Made by a program: the position numbers and the translations under genes. From Pararhodobacter sp. (GTDB taxonomy: Bacteria > Pseudomonadota > Alphaproteobacteria > Rhodobacterales > Rhodobacteraceae): a DNA stretch of 64,000 nt. The notes under the pieces are model-generated. The model searched no databases. It was not told the origin of the DNA and worked only from the letters and a program-made list of their open reading frames with translations. This document shows positions 26,012 to 34,790 of this stretch, piece by piece (the first letter of the stretch is position 1; each line of letters begins with the position of its first letter). The stretch lies in the NCBI RefSeq assembly GCF_034676545.1, contig NZ_JAUCBZ010000015.1, positions 899,001 through 963,000 of the forward strand, given 5' to 3'.

Positions 26012-26785
26012 TCAGTCTGGCGTGACCTCGATGCCCAGACTGCGCAGCAAGAAATGCTGCTGGCTGGCCGAGACGGTCATTGCCGCGTAGCTGCGCAATT
26101 CGGGCAGGTTGAACCCGTCCAATCGGCTGCCGCCGAGGTCCGCGCCGCTGAAATCGGCTTGCAGCAATTCGGGCGCGATCAGGTCGCAATCCTTGAGCAC
26201 CGCATTGACCAACCGCGCGCCATTCAGGGCGGTGCCGGTCATGTCGCAATCGGTGAAATGACAGCTGTTCAGGTCCAATCGGTCAAGCAGCGCGTCGGTC
26301 AGGCGGCAATCGGTGAACCGGGCGGCGTTCAGCGTGCGGCGACCGGCGGTGAAGGCAAAGCTGGTGCCGTCGAAATTGACGCCGCGCATCTGGCAGTCGG
26401 TGAAGGCGATTTCATAGGCCTCGCAGCCTTTGAACCTGGTCAGCGTCAGGTCGCAATTGCGGAACACGGCGCGGCTCAGGGTGCAATGTTGAAACACCGA
26501 CCCCTTGACCTCGGTGCTGTTGTAAAAACTGCAGTCGGTGAACTGGACCTCGCGCAGGTTGGTCATGGCAAAGGTGCAGTCGCGGAACTGGCAATTGGTC
26601 CAGCGGCTGGCAATCAGCGCGTCGCCCTTGAGCCGCGCGCCGATGATCTTGCAATCGGTGAAGCTGAGCTCGTCGTCGCTGCTGATCCGCTCGAAATCGA
26701 CCCCTGACAGGTCTTGTCCGGTGCAGCCGTGATCGGCCTCGATTGCGTGGAGGAGCAGGGTGTTGGAGTGGCTTGTCTTGGGCAT
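26012..26785 (-). CDS. Qnr-like pentapeptide-repeat protein
   Basis: A 257-residue protein in which roughly residues 40-230 follow a five-residue pattern with Phe/Leu at the centre (FTDCK, FRDCT, FTDCS, VFRNC, RFKGC, NFDGT, ADFSG, ADLGG), expected to fold as a right-handed quadrilateral beta-helix that can mimic DNA. A break (AFTAGRRTLNAAR) looks like a projecting loop. The C-terminal helix QQHFLLRSLGIEV resembles the QnrA ending (QASLLMERLGIAV) that mediates dimerisation. A gyrase-binding or gyrase-protecting role is therefore possible but unproven; most pentapeptide proteins have other or unknown roles. It is close to a small gene upstream on the same strand. Confidence 0.75.
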   Translation of the reverse strand: MPKTSHSNTLLLHAIEADHGCTGQDLSGVDFERISSDDELSFTDCKIIGARLKGDALIASRWTNCQFRDCTFAMTNLREVQFTDCSFYNSTEVKGSVFQHCTLSRAVFRNCDLTLTRFKGCEAYEIAFTDCQMRGVNFDGTSFAFTAGRRTLNAARFTDCRLTDALLDRLDLNSCHFTDCDMTGTALNGARLVNAVLKDCDLIAPELLQADFSGADLGGSRLDGFNLPELRSYAAMTVSASQQHFLLRSLGIEVTPD

Positions 26786-26815
26786 CGTGACCTCAGGTGC
26801 TGCGACCGAGTATGC

Positions 26816-27148
26816 CTATGGAGTAACGCGCACCGGCGGCCGGGGCAAGGGACCGATGGTTTTGCGCAGGGTCAGGTGGCCGTCTTGTCGGGTGATTGTC
26901 ACCGCGCAGGGCAGCGGGGCGAAGGCCGCGGCGATCTGTCTGGGCAGGGTCAGCCGGTTGTTCGCAGCGTCAAACGGGCATTTCTGCGCGTGTTTGCGAT
27001 AGATCGTTTCCATGGTTTGCACGACGGGCATGGACCCCGAGGTGCGCAACCGGGCTATCCGCCGGGTGACGGCAATCATCGCATGGTCATCCAGAATCTG
27101 GAATTTGCCGCCCGCAAGCCATGCGGGCGGGGCGGCCAGGGTGATCAT
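26816..27148 (-). CDS. small unknown protein, possibly 5'-truncated, with two beta-hairpin-like halves
   Basis: The first usable ATG (27148) gives 110 residues, but coding-like sequence continues in frame upstream to about 27241 with no ATG, GTG or TTG. That extra part contains DEHGALTLP, matching DAANNRLTLP in the second half, so the complete protein would have two similar halves. The D-x-x-G-x-L-x-x-P pattern is reminiscent of MraZ/AbrB swapped hairpins, which is only a guess. A TGACCCC-type repeat directly upstream may have replaced the original start. The pentapeptide gene follows 30 bp downstream and the BKACE gene precedes, all on one strand. Confidence 0.4.
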   Translation of the reverse strand: MITLAAPPAWLAGGKFQILDDHAMIAVTRRIARLRTSGSMPVVQTMETIYRKHAQKCPFDAANNRLTLPRQIAAAFAPLPCAVTITRQDGHLTLRKTIGPLPRPPVRVTP

Positions 27149-27225
27149 GGATTTCGCGGCAACGGCCAGCGGCAGGGTCAGCGCGCCGTGTTCGTCGATG
27201 GTGGCGGTGTAGTCGATGACAGGTC

Positions 27226-27277
27226 CAGTCGGGGTCAGGGGTCAGGGTCAGAGTCGGGGGTCAGGGTCGGGGGTCAG
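27226..27277. repeat. GGGTCAG/GGGTCGG heptamer-like tract
   Basis: Imperfect units GTCGGG, GTCAGG and GTCAGA repeat about seven times between the BKACE stop and the small gene. It overlaps the position where the small gene should begin and puts a stop codon into its frame at 27242-27244. Slippage here could alter the leader. Confidence 0.7.
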
Positions 27278-28206
27278 AAATTCACCCGGTCGCCGCCCTT
27301 GAGGCCCAGCATCTCGCGGGCCTCATCCGGGGTGGCGATGGTGTTGCCGAGGTCCTCGAGGATCCGGCGCACCTTGGTGACCTGCGCCGCGTTCGACTCG
27401 GCCAGTTCGCCGCGCGCGATGAACAGGCTGTCCTCCAGCCCGACGCGCACATGGCCGCCCATCTGGCTGGCGGTCACCGCCATCGGGATCTGCGCGAGAC
27501 CCGCCGCCAGCACCGACCAGCGGTACTCCGCGCCGAACAGCTTGTCGGCGGTGCGTTTGAGGAACACGAGGTTTTCCACATCCGCGCCGATACCGCCCAT
27601 GATGCCCATCACGAATTGCAGGAAAATCGGTGCCTTGAAATGCCCCTGATCGGCCATCGCCTTGAGGTTATAAAGGTGGCCGACGTCGTAAATCTCGTGC
27701 TCGAACTTGATCTGGTCGGGGGCGAGGGTCTCGGCGGCTTCCTTGATATCCTTGAAGGTGTTGCGGAAAATATTGCCCTCGGAGCCCGCGACATAGGCTT
27801 TCTCCCAGTCGAATTTCCAGGTTGTGTAGCGCGCCGCCAGCCCGTGAAAGCTGAAGTTCAACGAGCCCATGTTCATCGAACACATCTCGGGTTTGAAGGT
27901 CAGCGCGGGTTTGATGCGGTCTTGAATCGAGGCGGTCAGCGAGCCACCGGTCGAGATGTTCACCACGGCATCGGTGGCCTGCTTGATGCGGGCCAGAAAC
28001 GGCGCGAAATCATCGGGGTTGATCGACGGTGCGCCGGTTTTGGGGTCACGCGCGTGCAGATGCAGGATCGACGCGCCCGCCTCGGCCGCGGCAATCGCCT
28101 GCGTGGCGATCTGGTCGTAGGTATAGGGCAGGGCGTCGGACATGGTCGGCGTGTGGATCGCGCCGGTCACGGCACAGGTGATGATCGTCCTGGGTTTGCG
28201 CGCCAT
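27274..28206 (-). CDS. beta-keto acid cleavage enzyme (BKACE, DUF849)
   Basis: A 310-residue Zn-dependent TIM-barrel enzyme of the family founded by 3-keto-5-aminohexanoate cleavage enzyme, which swaps acetyl-CoA against a beta-keto acid to give acetoacetate plus an acyl-CoA. The N-terminus has ITCAVTGAIHTPTMSDALPYT. Zinc ligands are in HLHARD (His49, His51) with a later GGHVRVGLED. Substrates vary within the family, and dehydrocarnitine or 3-keto-5-aminohexanoate are examples. Start ATG 28206 follows AAAGGAG. The amidase upstream on the same strand is 84 bp away and could supply a substrate, but this is inference. Confidence 0.88.
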   Translation of the reverse strand: MARKPRTIITCAVTGAIHTPTMSDALPYTYDQIATQAIAAAEAGASILHLHARDPKTGAPSINPDDFAPFLARIKQATDAVVNISTGGSLTASIQDRIKPALTFKPEMCSMNMGSLNFSFHGLAARYTTWKFDWEKAYVAGSEGNIFRNTFKDIKEAAETLAPDQIKFEHEIYDVGHLYNLKAMADQGHFKAPIFLQFVMGIMGGIGADVENLVFLKRTADKLFGAEYRWSVLAAGLAQIPMAVTASQMGGHVRVGLEDSLFIARGELAESNAAQVTKVRRILEDLGNTIATPDEAREMLGLKGGDRVNF

Positions 28207-28261
28207 GGGTCAGGCTCCTTTGGTCAGACCGGTCACCCGGCGATTGCGGTTCAGAACCGTG

Positions 28262-28285
28262 GTAGGGTGTGTGCATGCACGCACC
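28262..28285. repeat. diverged third copy of the GTAGGGTGCGTGC repeat
   Basis: GTAGGGTGTGTGCATGCACG followed by CACC differs at two of 24 positions from the arms of the inverted repeat at 60071-60143. It lies between the amidase and BKACE genes and is itself palindromic around GTGCATGCAC. Confidence 0.65.
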
Positions 28286-28290
28286 TTTCG

Positions 28291-29625
28291 TCACGCAAGC
28301 AGGGCTTTTTCGGCGGCCGCCCCCAGGCGCAAAAGGCGCGCCTCATGGTTGGGCGCGGCCATCATCATCAACCCGGTCATCGGGATGCCGGTCGGCAGGG
28401 TCAACGCGCAGAGCCCCATCAGATTGCCGATCCGCGTGTTGCGCAGGGTCATCAGGTTTTCGACGGTGAAGAATTTGGTGTCGGCCAGCAAATCCGCAAT
28501 CCGCATCGGCGTGGTCGCCGCCGTTGGCAGGATCACCGCATCATACCCTGCGGTCGCCGCCTGATACTCGGCGCGCAGCGCCTCCAACCTGTGCCAGGCG
28601 GCCACGAAATCGGCGGCCTTCAGCCCAACCCCAGAGCGGAATCGGTCGCGGACCGGGGGGAACATCACATCGGGGTTCGCCTCGATCTGCGGTCCCCAGG
28701 TGCCATAGGTCTCCGAGGAATAGAGAACCCCGCTCAGGCCCATCGCCTCGGCCACGCACGGCAGCGCGCCGCGCTCCAGCATCACACCCGCCTTGGCCAA
28801 TTGCGACAGCGCAAGGTCAAACCCTTTGGCCGGGGCTTCGCGCACGTCCTCCAGCGCGACGGTTTCCAGCACCAACAGGCGGGTGCCCGACAGCGACGCG
28901 TCGCGCAGATCAGGCGGCGCAGAGCCGTCAAGCAGCGCGAAACTCAGCGCCGCATCCTCGACCGTGCGGGCCAGCGGGCCGATGGTGTCAAACCGCGCCG
29001 CCAGCGGCACCACGCCGGTCAGCGGGATGCGCGGCGCGGTGGTTTTCAGCCCGACAAGGTCATTCCAGACCGCCGGTACGCGCACCGAGCCGCCGGTATC
29101 CGAGCCGATCGCCACCGGCGCCAGTCCCCAGGCCACCGAGGCTGCCGCCCCCGACGACGACCCACCCGCCACGCGCTCCGGGTCGTGGATGCAGGGCGGC
29201 GAGGCGGTGATCGGGTTCAACCCGAGCCCGGAAAACGCCAGTTCCGTCATATGGGTCTTGCCCAGGGGCGGCAGGCCCGCGTGGGTCAGGCGGTCGACGA
29301 CCACGGCATTTTGCGTCGGCACCCGGCCCTTGAGCAGCGCAGACCCGGCCTCGGTGCCAACGCCCGCCGTGTCGAACAGGTCTTTCCACGAGACCGGCAC
29401 GCCATCCAACGGCCCGCGCCGCAATCCCGTTTTCGCGCGCGCACGGGCGGCCATCGCGGCATCCTTGGCCTGCGATGCCATGGTGCGCGCGTAAATCCGA
29501 TCCGCATGAGGGTGCGCCGCAATCGCCTCAAGAAAGCATTCAGCCAGTTCAACAGGGCAAATCCGGCCCGCATCGATGCCCCGGCCCAACTCGGCCGCGC
29601 TGGTGTTGCGCCACGTCTCGCTCAT
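28291..29625 (-). CDS. amidase-signature family amidase
   Basis: A 444-residue amidase with the Ser-cisSer-Lys triad: Lys81 (WKDLFDTAG), the cis-serine in GGSSSGAA (156-158) and the nucleophile Ser180 (GSDTGGSVRVPA). Such enzymes hydrolyse simple amides or carbamates, and GatA shares the fold. The GatA-specific neighbours gatB and gatC are missing and the C-terminus is short, so this is more likely a catabolic amidase. ATG 29625 is used; a TTG at 29637 would add four residues. It is divergent from the hydroxylase gene at 29720. The substrate is unknown. Confidence 0.88.
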   Translation of the reverse strand: MSETWRNTSAAELGRGIDAGRICPVELAECFLEAIAAHPHADRIYARTMASQAKDAAMAARARAKTGLRRGPLDGVPVSWKDLFDTAGVGTEAGSALLKGRVPTQNAVVVDRLTHAGLPPLGKTHMTELAFSGLGLNPITASPPCIHDPERVAGGSSSGAAASVAWGLAPVAIGSDTGGSVRVPAVWNDLVGLKTTAPRIPLTGVVPLAARFDTIGPLARTVEDAALSFALLDGSAPPDLRDASLSGTRLLVLETVALEDVREAPAKGFDLALSQLAKAGVMLERGALPCVAEAMGLSGVLYSSETYGTWGPQIEANPDVMFPPVRDRFRSGVGLKAADFVAAWHRLEALRAEYQAATAGYDAVILPTAATTPMRIADLLADTKFFTVENLMTLRNTRIGNLMGLCALTLPTGIPMTGLMMMAAPNHEARLLRLGAAAEKALLA

Positions 29626-29719
29626 GCCTGCCCCCAATTCCGACCTTGGCCATCATGTCGCAAGGCTAGCGTGCGGGGGGAGCATGGACAATCCCGTTCA
29701 CAGAGGCATATTTGACGGC

Positions 29720-30946
29720 ATGACACATGATGCCGATATTCTGATCGTGGGCGGAGGGCTGAATGGCCCGGCCTTGGCCTTGGCGCTGGCGCAGGGGGGG
29801 CTGTCGGTTGCGGTGATCGACGCGCGCCCGGCCACCGCCCGCGCCGACGAAGCCTTTGACGGGCGCGCCTATGCGCTGGCGCTGGCCTCGGTACGGGTGT
29901 TGCAAGCCCTGGGGATCTGGGCGGGGCTGCGCGACAAGACGCAACCGATCACCGGCATTCGCACGTCGCAGGGCCACGCCGGGCAGGGCGCCTCGCCGTT
30001 GATGCTGGGCTTCGATGCCGCCGAAATCGAGGAAGGCGCGATGGGCCAGATGGTCGAGGATCGTCACCTCTACCGCGCCTTTCTGGCCGCGATGCAGGCC
30101 GAGCCGCGGATCACCCTGCACAGCGGTGCAAAAGTCGTGGGACAGGCGACCGAGGCGGGCGGCGTTTCGGTGACGCTGGAGGATGGGCGCGTGCTGCGCG
30201 GTCGGCTGCTGGTGGGCTGCGACGGGCGCGACAGTGCCGTGGCGCGGCGTGCCGGGATCAAACGCTGGGGCTGGGATTACGGGCAGACCGGGCTGGTCTG
30301 CGCGCTTGACCACGAGCTGCCGCATGACGGCGTGGCGCATCAGTTCTTCATGCCGCCGGGGCCGTTGGCGATCCTGCCGCTGCCGGGCAACCGCTGCTCG
30401 ATCGTCTGGTCCGAACGCACCGCCACCGCGCAAGCAATCAACGCGCTGGAGGATGCCGCCTACCTGGAGGTTCTGCGTCCGCGATTCGGCAGCTTTCTGG
30501 GCGAGATTTCCCTGGCGGGCGCGCGGTTTGCCTATCCGCTGCGGCTGACGATTGCCGAGAGTTTCGTGGCCGAACGACTGGCGCTGGTCGGCGATGCGGC
30601 GCATGGCGTGCATCCGATTGCCGGGCAGGGTCTGAACCTTGGGCTGCGCGATGTGGCGGCACTGGCCGAAGTGCTGATCGAGGCGGCGCGGCGCGGCGAG
30701 GATATCGCGGCACCGGATGTGCTGGAGCGCTACCAAGCATGGCGACGGTTCGACGTGGTGCGGTTGGCGCTGGGCATGGATGCGGTGAACACGCTGTTCT
30801 CCAACGGCAACCCGGTGCTGGAAGCGGTGCGCGGGCTGGGCATGGGCGCGATCAACGCACTGCCGATGCTGCGCCGGATGTTCATTCGCGAGGCCGCCGG
30901 GCTCAATGCCGCCGCGCCGAAGTTGATGCAGGGCGAAGCCATTTGA
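29720..30946 (+). CDS. UbiH/COQ6-family FAD-dependent monooxygenase
   Basis: A 408-residue flavoprotein hydroxylase. It has the FAD-binding GxGxxG motif at the N-terminus (LIVGGGLNGPALALAL), the middle VGCDGRDSAVAR motif and the GD motif LVGDAAHGVHPIAGQGLNLGLRD that marks the ubiquinone-hydroxylase (UbiH/UbiF/VisC) clan. It probably hydroxylates the ubiquinone ring at the inner membrane. Alphaproteobacterial UbiL, UbiM and UbiH relatives differ in position specificity, and I cannot tell which this is. ATG 29720 is chosen; the frame is open upstream. Type A elements at 31049 and 31085 follow it in the convergent gap to hrpB. Confidence 0.88.
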   Translation: MTHDADILIVGGGLNGPALALALAQGGLSVAVIDARPATARADEAFDGRAYALALASVRVLQALGIWAGLRDKTQPITGIRTSQGHAGQGASPLMLGFDAAEIEEGAMGQMVEDRHLYRAFLAAMQAEPRITLHSGAKVVGQATEAGGVSVTLEDGRVLRGRLLVGCDGRDSAVARRAGIKRWGWDYGQTGLVCALDHELPHDGVAHQFFMPPGPLAILPLPGNRCSIVWSERTATAQAINALEDAAYLEVLRPRFGSFLGEISLAGARFAYPLRLTIAESFVAERLALVGDAAHGVHPIAGQGLNLGLRDVAALAEVLIEAARRGEDIAAPDVLERYQAWRRFDVVRLALGMDAVNTLFSNGNPVLEAVRGLGMGAINALPMLRRMFIREAAGLNAAAPKLMQGEAI

Positions 30947-30964
30947 TCGGGTAGGCCGACGCTT

Positions 30965-31069
30965 GGGGGCATCGAGCCCCCGCACGTCGGCGTGTCTGCG
31001 ACACGCGGGGGCTGCGCGCCCCCTCTGGCCTGCGGCCATTCACCCCCGGAGTATTTCGCGCAAGATGAA
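30965..31069 (+). repeat. intergenic 3' element, tail type A (after the hydroxylase gene)
   Basis: A series of hairpins follows the stop: GGGGGC-ATCGA-GCCCCC, CGTGTC-TGC-GACACG, GGGGGC-TGCGC-GCCCCC, GGCC-TGC-GGCC. Then come ATTCACCCCC and the tail GAGTATTTCGCGCAAGATG (31049 onward). It is the longest module in the window. Confidence 0.7.
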
Positions 31070-31084
31070 ATCGGGTCTTGTGGC

Positions 31085-31105
31085 TTCATCTTGCCAAAAA
31101 TACTC
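31085..31105 (-). repeat. type A tail after hrpB
   Basis: GAGTATTTTTGGCAAGATG read on the minus strand from 31105, 33 bp after the hrpB stop and facing the plus-strand copy at 31049-31069 across 15 bp. No clear hairpin precedes it. The pair can itself form an imperfect stem. Confidence 0.65.
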
Positions 31106-31137
31106 ACAATCCGGCGTTTGGGCTGGGTGGTGTGTTG

Positions 31138-33594
31138 TCAGGTTCCGCGCGGTTTTGCCCGGGTTGTGGGCGTCGATTCCTGCGGATTTTCGGGCCAGGG
31201 GTGGCGCGGATACTGGCCGCGCATGTCTTTGCGGACATCGGCGTAGGAGGTGGTCCAGAAATTGGGCAGGTCCATCGTGGTTTGCACCGGGCGGCGGGCC
31301 GGCGAAAGCAGTGTGATTTTCAGCGGCAGGTGTTGCGGGCCGATGGTCGGGTGTTGGGTCACGCCGAACATTTCCTGCAGGCGGATTTCGATTGCGGGGT
31401 GGTCGCCGGCGTAGTCGATGGGGGTTTTGCGATCCAGGGGCGTGATGAAATGCGCGGGCGCGAGACGGTCGAGGGTTTGCATCTGCTCCCAGGTCAGCGC
31501 GCCGCGCAGGGGTTCGGTGAGGTCGAGGGCGCGCAGGTCGTCGGCGCTGCGCACACGGCTGAGGTGCGGCAGGAGCCAGTGTTCGGCGCGGGCCAGAAGC
31601 CCCTCATCGCTGAAATCGGGCAGATCGGTGCCTTGATGGCGCAGCAGTTCCACGCGGGCCTGCAGGCGCCGCGCGGCGTTGGTCATGCCGCATTGGGCGA
31701 TCCCCAGCGTGCGGAGGCCGTCGAGGGCGGCTTTGGCGCGGGCCTCGGGCGGGGCGTCCCAGTGGCGTTCCGCGAGGATCAGCGCGCCCAGCCTCTCGCG
31801 GCTTTTGGCGATGAGGTGGTTGTCGCGGGGTGACCATTCGCACAGGTCTTGCCAGTGGATCGCCGGGCCGAACAGCGTGCGCAGCGCGGCCTCGGAGATT
31901 GGCAGGGCCTGGCGGATGCGTGATTCGCGGGGGTCGCCGTCGAGGTCGGTGGCAACGATCAGGCGGCTCATGGCCAGCGGGTCGGCGGCGTCGAACACAG
32001 CGCCTTTGCCGCCAGACAGCAGGTAGCGCGGCTGGTCGCCTTTGCGGCGCAGGCCGATGCGGTCGGGGTAGGCCAGAGCGGCCATTTCGGCGGGGTCCAG
32101 CCCTTTGTCGGCGGGCGCGAGGCGGGCGAGGCGTTTGGCCTCGAGGCGGATGCGCTCCAGCGCGTCGCGGCGCAGCGGCCAGGGGTGATCGGCGGCGTAG
32201 CGGCGCGGATCGTCCAGCGCCTTGAGCCGGAGCGACAGGTCAGCGGGTGCGCCTTGCAGCGGGTCGCGGTCGGCGATCAGCGCGGCCAGGGGGGCGGCCC
32301 CTTTGCCTGCTTTGAGCAGCATATGCGCGAGGCGTGGGTGCAGGGGCAGCGCGGCCATGGCGCGGCCGTGGGGGGTGATGCGGTTGGCCGCGTCCAGCCC
32401 GCCCAGATCGTGCAGCAGCGCGCGGGCCTCGGCCAGCGGGCCGGGGGGCGGTGGTGTGAGAAACTGCAGCCCGTCATCCGAGCCCCAGACGGCCAGTTCC
32501 AGCGCCAGCCCGGTCAGGTCGGCGGTCTCGATTTCGGCGGGGGCGAAGGCGGGCAGCGCGCCCTCCTGGCCCTTGGTCCAGAGGCGATAGCAGGTGCCCG
32601 GGGCGACCCGCCCGGCGCGGCCCCGGCGTTGCTCGGCCTCGGCGAGGCTGGCGCGCTCGGTGACGAGGCGGCTCATGCCCGAGTTCGGATCGAACCGGGC
32701 GCGGCGGGCGAGACCTGCGTCGACCACCACGCGGATGTCGCTGATGGTCAGCGAGGTTTCGGCGATCGAGGTCGCCAGCACCAGTTTGGGGCCGGTGGCA
32801 GCGGGGGCGATGGCGGCGCGCTGGGCCTTGAACTCCATCGCACCAAACAGGCTGTGCAAGTGGGTACCGGGCGGCAAGCGGTGGGCCAGCAGGGCGGCGG
32901 TGCGGCGGATTTCGCCTTCGCCGGGGAGGAACACGAGAATGCCGCCCTCGGTTTCCGCCAAGGCTTTGAGGGTCAGGTCGGCAACGGCTTGCGGCAGGCG
33001 TTGATCGCGCGGCAGGGGGGCGTCGAGCCAGAGGGTTTCAACGGGATAGGCGCGGCCCTCGGCCGTGAGCAGCGGCGCGTCACCCAGAAGGGCGGCGACG
33101 GGCGCAGCGTCGAGGGTGGCGGACATGACGATGAGGGCGAGGTCGTCGCGCAGGGCGGCGCGGGCTTCGAGCGTCAGGGCCAGGCCGAGATCGGCGTTCA
33201 GGGATCGTTCATGAAATTCGTCGAAGATGACCGCGCCGATACCATCCAGCGAGGGGTCGGTTTGCAACATCCGGGTCAGGATGCCTTCGGTCACCACCTC
33301 GATGCGGGTGGTGTTGCCGGACTTCGACTCGCCGCGGATGCGGTAGCCGACGGTCGCGCCGACGGGCTCGCCCAGTGTTTCGGCCATGCGCTCGGCGGCG
33401 GCGCGGGCGGCGAGGCGGCGCGGTTCCAGCATGACGATGCGGCCCTGTATCTGGTCGAGCAGCGCCAGAGGAACGCGCGTGGTCTTGCCGGCCCCGGGCG
33501 GGGCCTGAAGCACCGCCATGCCGCGCGCCTTGAGGGCCGCGCAGAGGTCTGGCAGCAGCGGGTCGATGGGGAGCGGATCGCCGGGGAGGGTCAT
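31138..33594 (-). CDS. hrpB: ATP-dependent RNA helicase HrpB
   Basis: An 818-residue DEAH/RHA-type helicase. Walker A is in APPGAGKTTRVP near residue 35, motif II reads DEFH, motif III is SAT and motif VI is QRRGRAGR. The HrpB-specific C-terminal region includes LPNFWTTSYADVRKDMRGQYPRHPWPENP at the very end, a family hallmark. The substrate RNA and exact role of HrpB are not well defined in bacteria. ATG 33594 is used; the longer open frame upstream is not conserved. It is divergent from meaB, which starts 95 bp away. Confidence 0.92.
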   Translation of the reverse strand: MTLPGDPLPIDPLLPDLCAALKARGMAVLQAPPGAGKTTRVPLALLDQIQGRIVMLEPRRLAARAAAERMAETLGEPVGATVGYRIRGESKSGNTTRIEVVTEGILTRMLQTDPSLDGIGAVIFDEFHERSLNADLGLALTLEARAALRDDLALIVMSATLDAAPVAALLGDAPLLTAEGRAYPVETLWLDAPLPRDQRLPQAVADLTLKALAETEGGILVFLPGEGEIRRTAALLAHRLPPGTHLHSLFGAMEFKAQRAAIAPAATGPKLVLATSIAETSLTISDIRVVVDAGLARRARFDPNSGMSRLVTERASLAEAEQRRGRAGRVAPGTCYRLWTKGQEGALPAFAPAEIETADLTGLALELAVWGSDDGLQFLTPPPPGPLAEARALLHDLGGLDAANRITPHGRAMAALPLHPRLAHMLLKAGKGAAPLAALIADRDPLQGAPADLSLRLKALDDPRRYAADHPWPLRRDALERIRLEAKRLARLAPADKGLDPAEMAALAYPDRIGLRRKGDQPRYLLSGGKGAVFDAADPLAMSRLIVATDLDGDPRESRIRQALPISEAALRTLFGPAIHWQDLCEWSPRDNHLIAKSRERLGALILAERHWDAPPEARAKAALDGLRTLGIAQCGMTNAARRLQARVELLRHQGTDLPDFSDEGLLARAEHWLLPHLSRVRSADDLRALDLTEPLRGALTWEQMQTLDRLAPAHFITPLDRKTPIDYAGDHPAIEIRLQEMFGVTQHPTIGPQHLPLKITLLSPARRPVQTTMDLPNFWTTSYADVRKDMRGQYPRHPWPENPQESTPTTRAKPRGT

Positions 33595-33689
33595 GCAGGG
33601 GTTATGCGGCTTTGGCCGGGCAAGTTCCAGCCCACACTGGACAGCGGCGGCGCGGAGAGGCAAGAGAGGGGGCCTGAAAGGAGCCGCCG

Positions 33690-34694
33690 ATGTCCGAGAT
33701 TGCCGACCGAATTCTGCGTGCCGACCGCCGTGCCTTGGCGCGGGCGATCACGCTGGTCGAAAGCACGCGCGCCGATCACCGCGAGCAGGCGGTGGCGCTG
33801 CTGGAGGAATTGGCGGGCCACGGGCGGCAGGCGCTGCGAATTGGGCTGTCGGGGACGCCGGGGGTCGGCAAATCGACCTTCATCGAATTGTTCGGCACAA
33901 TGTTGTGCGGGCAGGGGCTGACGGTGGCGGTGCTGGCGGTGGACCCATCCTCGGCGCGCACGGGGGGCTCGATTCTGGGCGACAAGACCCGCATGGAACG
34001 GCTGGCGCGCTTGCCGGGCGCGTTCATCCGGCCGTCCCCCAGCCAGACCCATCTGGGCGGCGTGGCGCGGCGCACCCGCGAGGCCGTTGCGCTGTGCGAG
34101 GCGGCGGGGTTCGACGTGGTGTTGATCGAGACGGTTGGCGTGGGGCAATCGGAAACCGTGGTTGCGGAATTGTCGGATGTGTTCGTGCTGTTGCTGGCAC
34201 CGGCGGGCGGCGATGAGTTGCAAGGCGTCAAGCGCGGCATCATGGAAGCCGCCGATATGATCGTTGTAAACAAGGCCGATGGCGACCTGAAATCCACCGC
34301 GATGCGCACCTGCGCCGACTACGCCGGCGCCCTGCGCCTGTTGCGCAAACGGCCACAGGATGCGCCCGGTTTCCCCAAGGCGATGACCTGTTCGGCGCTC
34401 GAGGAGCAGGGTCTGGCGGCGGTTTGGGCGGAAATCACCGCGCTGAGCACTTGGCGGCGCGCGCAGGGCCACTGGGATCTCCGGCGCGCGCAACAGGCCC
34501 GTCACTGGTTCTCCGAGGAAGTGCGGCAGGCGCTTCTGGCCCGGTTGGAGACGCCCTTTGCCCGTGCGCAAATGGCGATCCATGCCGATGCCGTGGCGCG
34601 TGGCGAGACGGCGGCAGGGGCGGCGGCAAAAGCCTTGCTGGCCGCGTTGCAAAGCGCGGGCGACTCTCTTGACGAGGGGGCGAATTCCGCCTAA
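33690..34694 (+). CDS. meaB: methylmalonyl-CoA mutase GTPase chaperone MeaB (ArgK family)
   Basis: A 334-residue G3E-type GTPase that gates and protects adenosylcobalamin-dependent methylmalonyl-CoA mutase in propionyl-CoA metabolism. The P-loop GTPGVGKST lies near residue 55, followed by VDPSSARTGGSILGDKTRM, the ETVGVGQSE switch region and NKAD as base-recognition motif. The C-terminal dimerisation arm is present. No mutase gene lies in the window, so its partner must be elsewhere. ATG 33690 follows GAAAGGAG. The gene precedes rpmB by 96 bp on the same strand, with no obvious functional link. Confidence 0.9.
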   Translation: MSEIADRILRADRRALARAITLVESTRADHREQAVALLEELAGHGRQALRIGLSGTPGVGKSTFIELFGTMLCGQGLTVAVLAVDPSSARTGGSILGDKTRMERLARLPGAFIRPSPSQTHLGGVARRTREAVALCEAAGFDVVLIETVGVGQSETVVAELSDVFVLLLAPAGGDELQGVKRGIMEAADMIVVNKADGDLKSTAMRTCADYAGALRLLRKRPQDAPGFPKAMTCSALEEQGLAAVWAEITALSTWRRAQGHWDLRRAQQARHWFSEEVRQALLARLETPFARAQMAIHADAVARGETAAGAAAKALLAALQSAGDSLDEGANSA

Positions 34695-34790
34695 TACCCC
34701 CAACGAGTTTCAGGGCGCTGCCGTGGTGGTGCCCTTTTGATGTTGTCAGCGCCCTCTGCGCCTGGACGAAAATTAAACGAGGAATATGCC

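Noticed and set aside
28291..29625. GatA (amidotransferase subunit A) as the identity of the amidase
   Set aside because: It shares the amidase signature, but it is shorter at the C-terminus and lacks gatB/gatC neighbours, so a general amidase is the safer call.
27451..29715. Plus-strand open frame of 754 codons opposite the BKACE and amidase genes
   Set aside because: It spans two well-recognised genes and their intergenic gap in antisense, so it is a shadow.
32185..33921. Plus-strand open frame of 578 codons opposite hrpB
   Set aside because: Gly/Gln-rich composition with no recognisable motif, and it covers a gene with complete helicase motifs.
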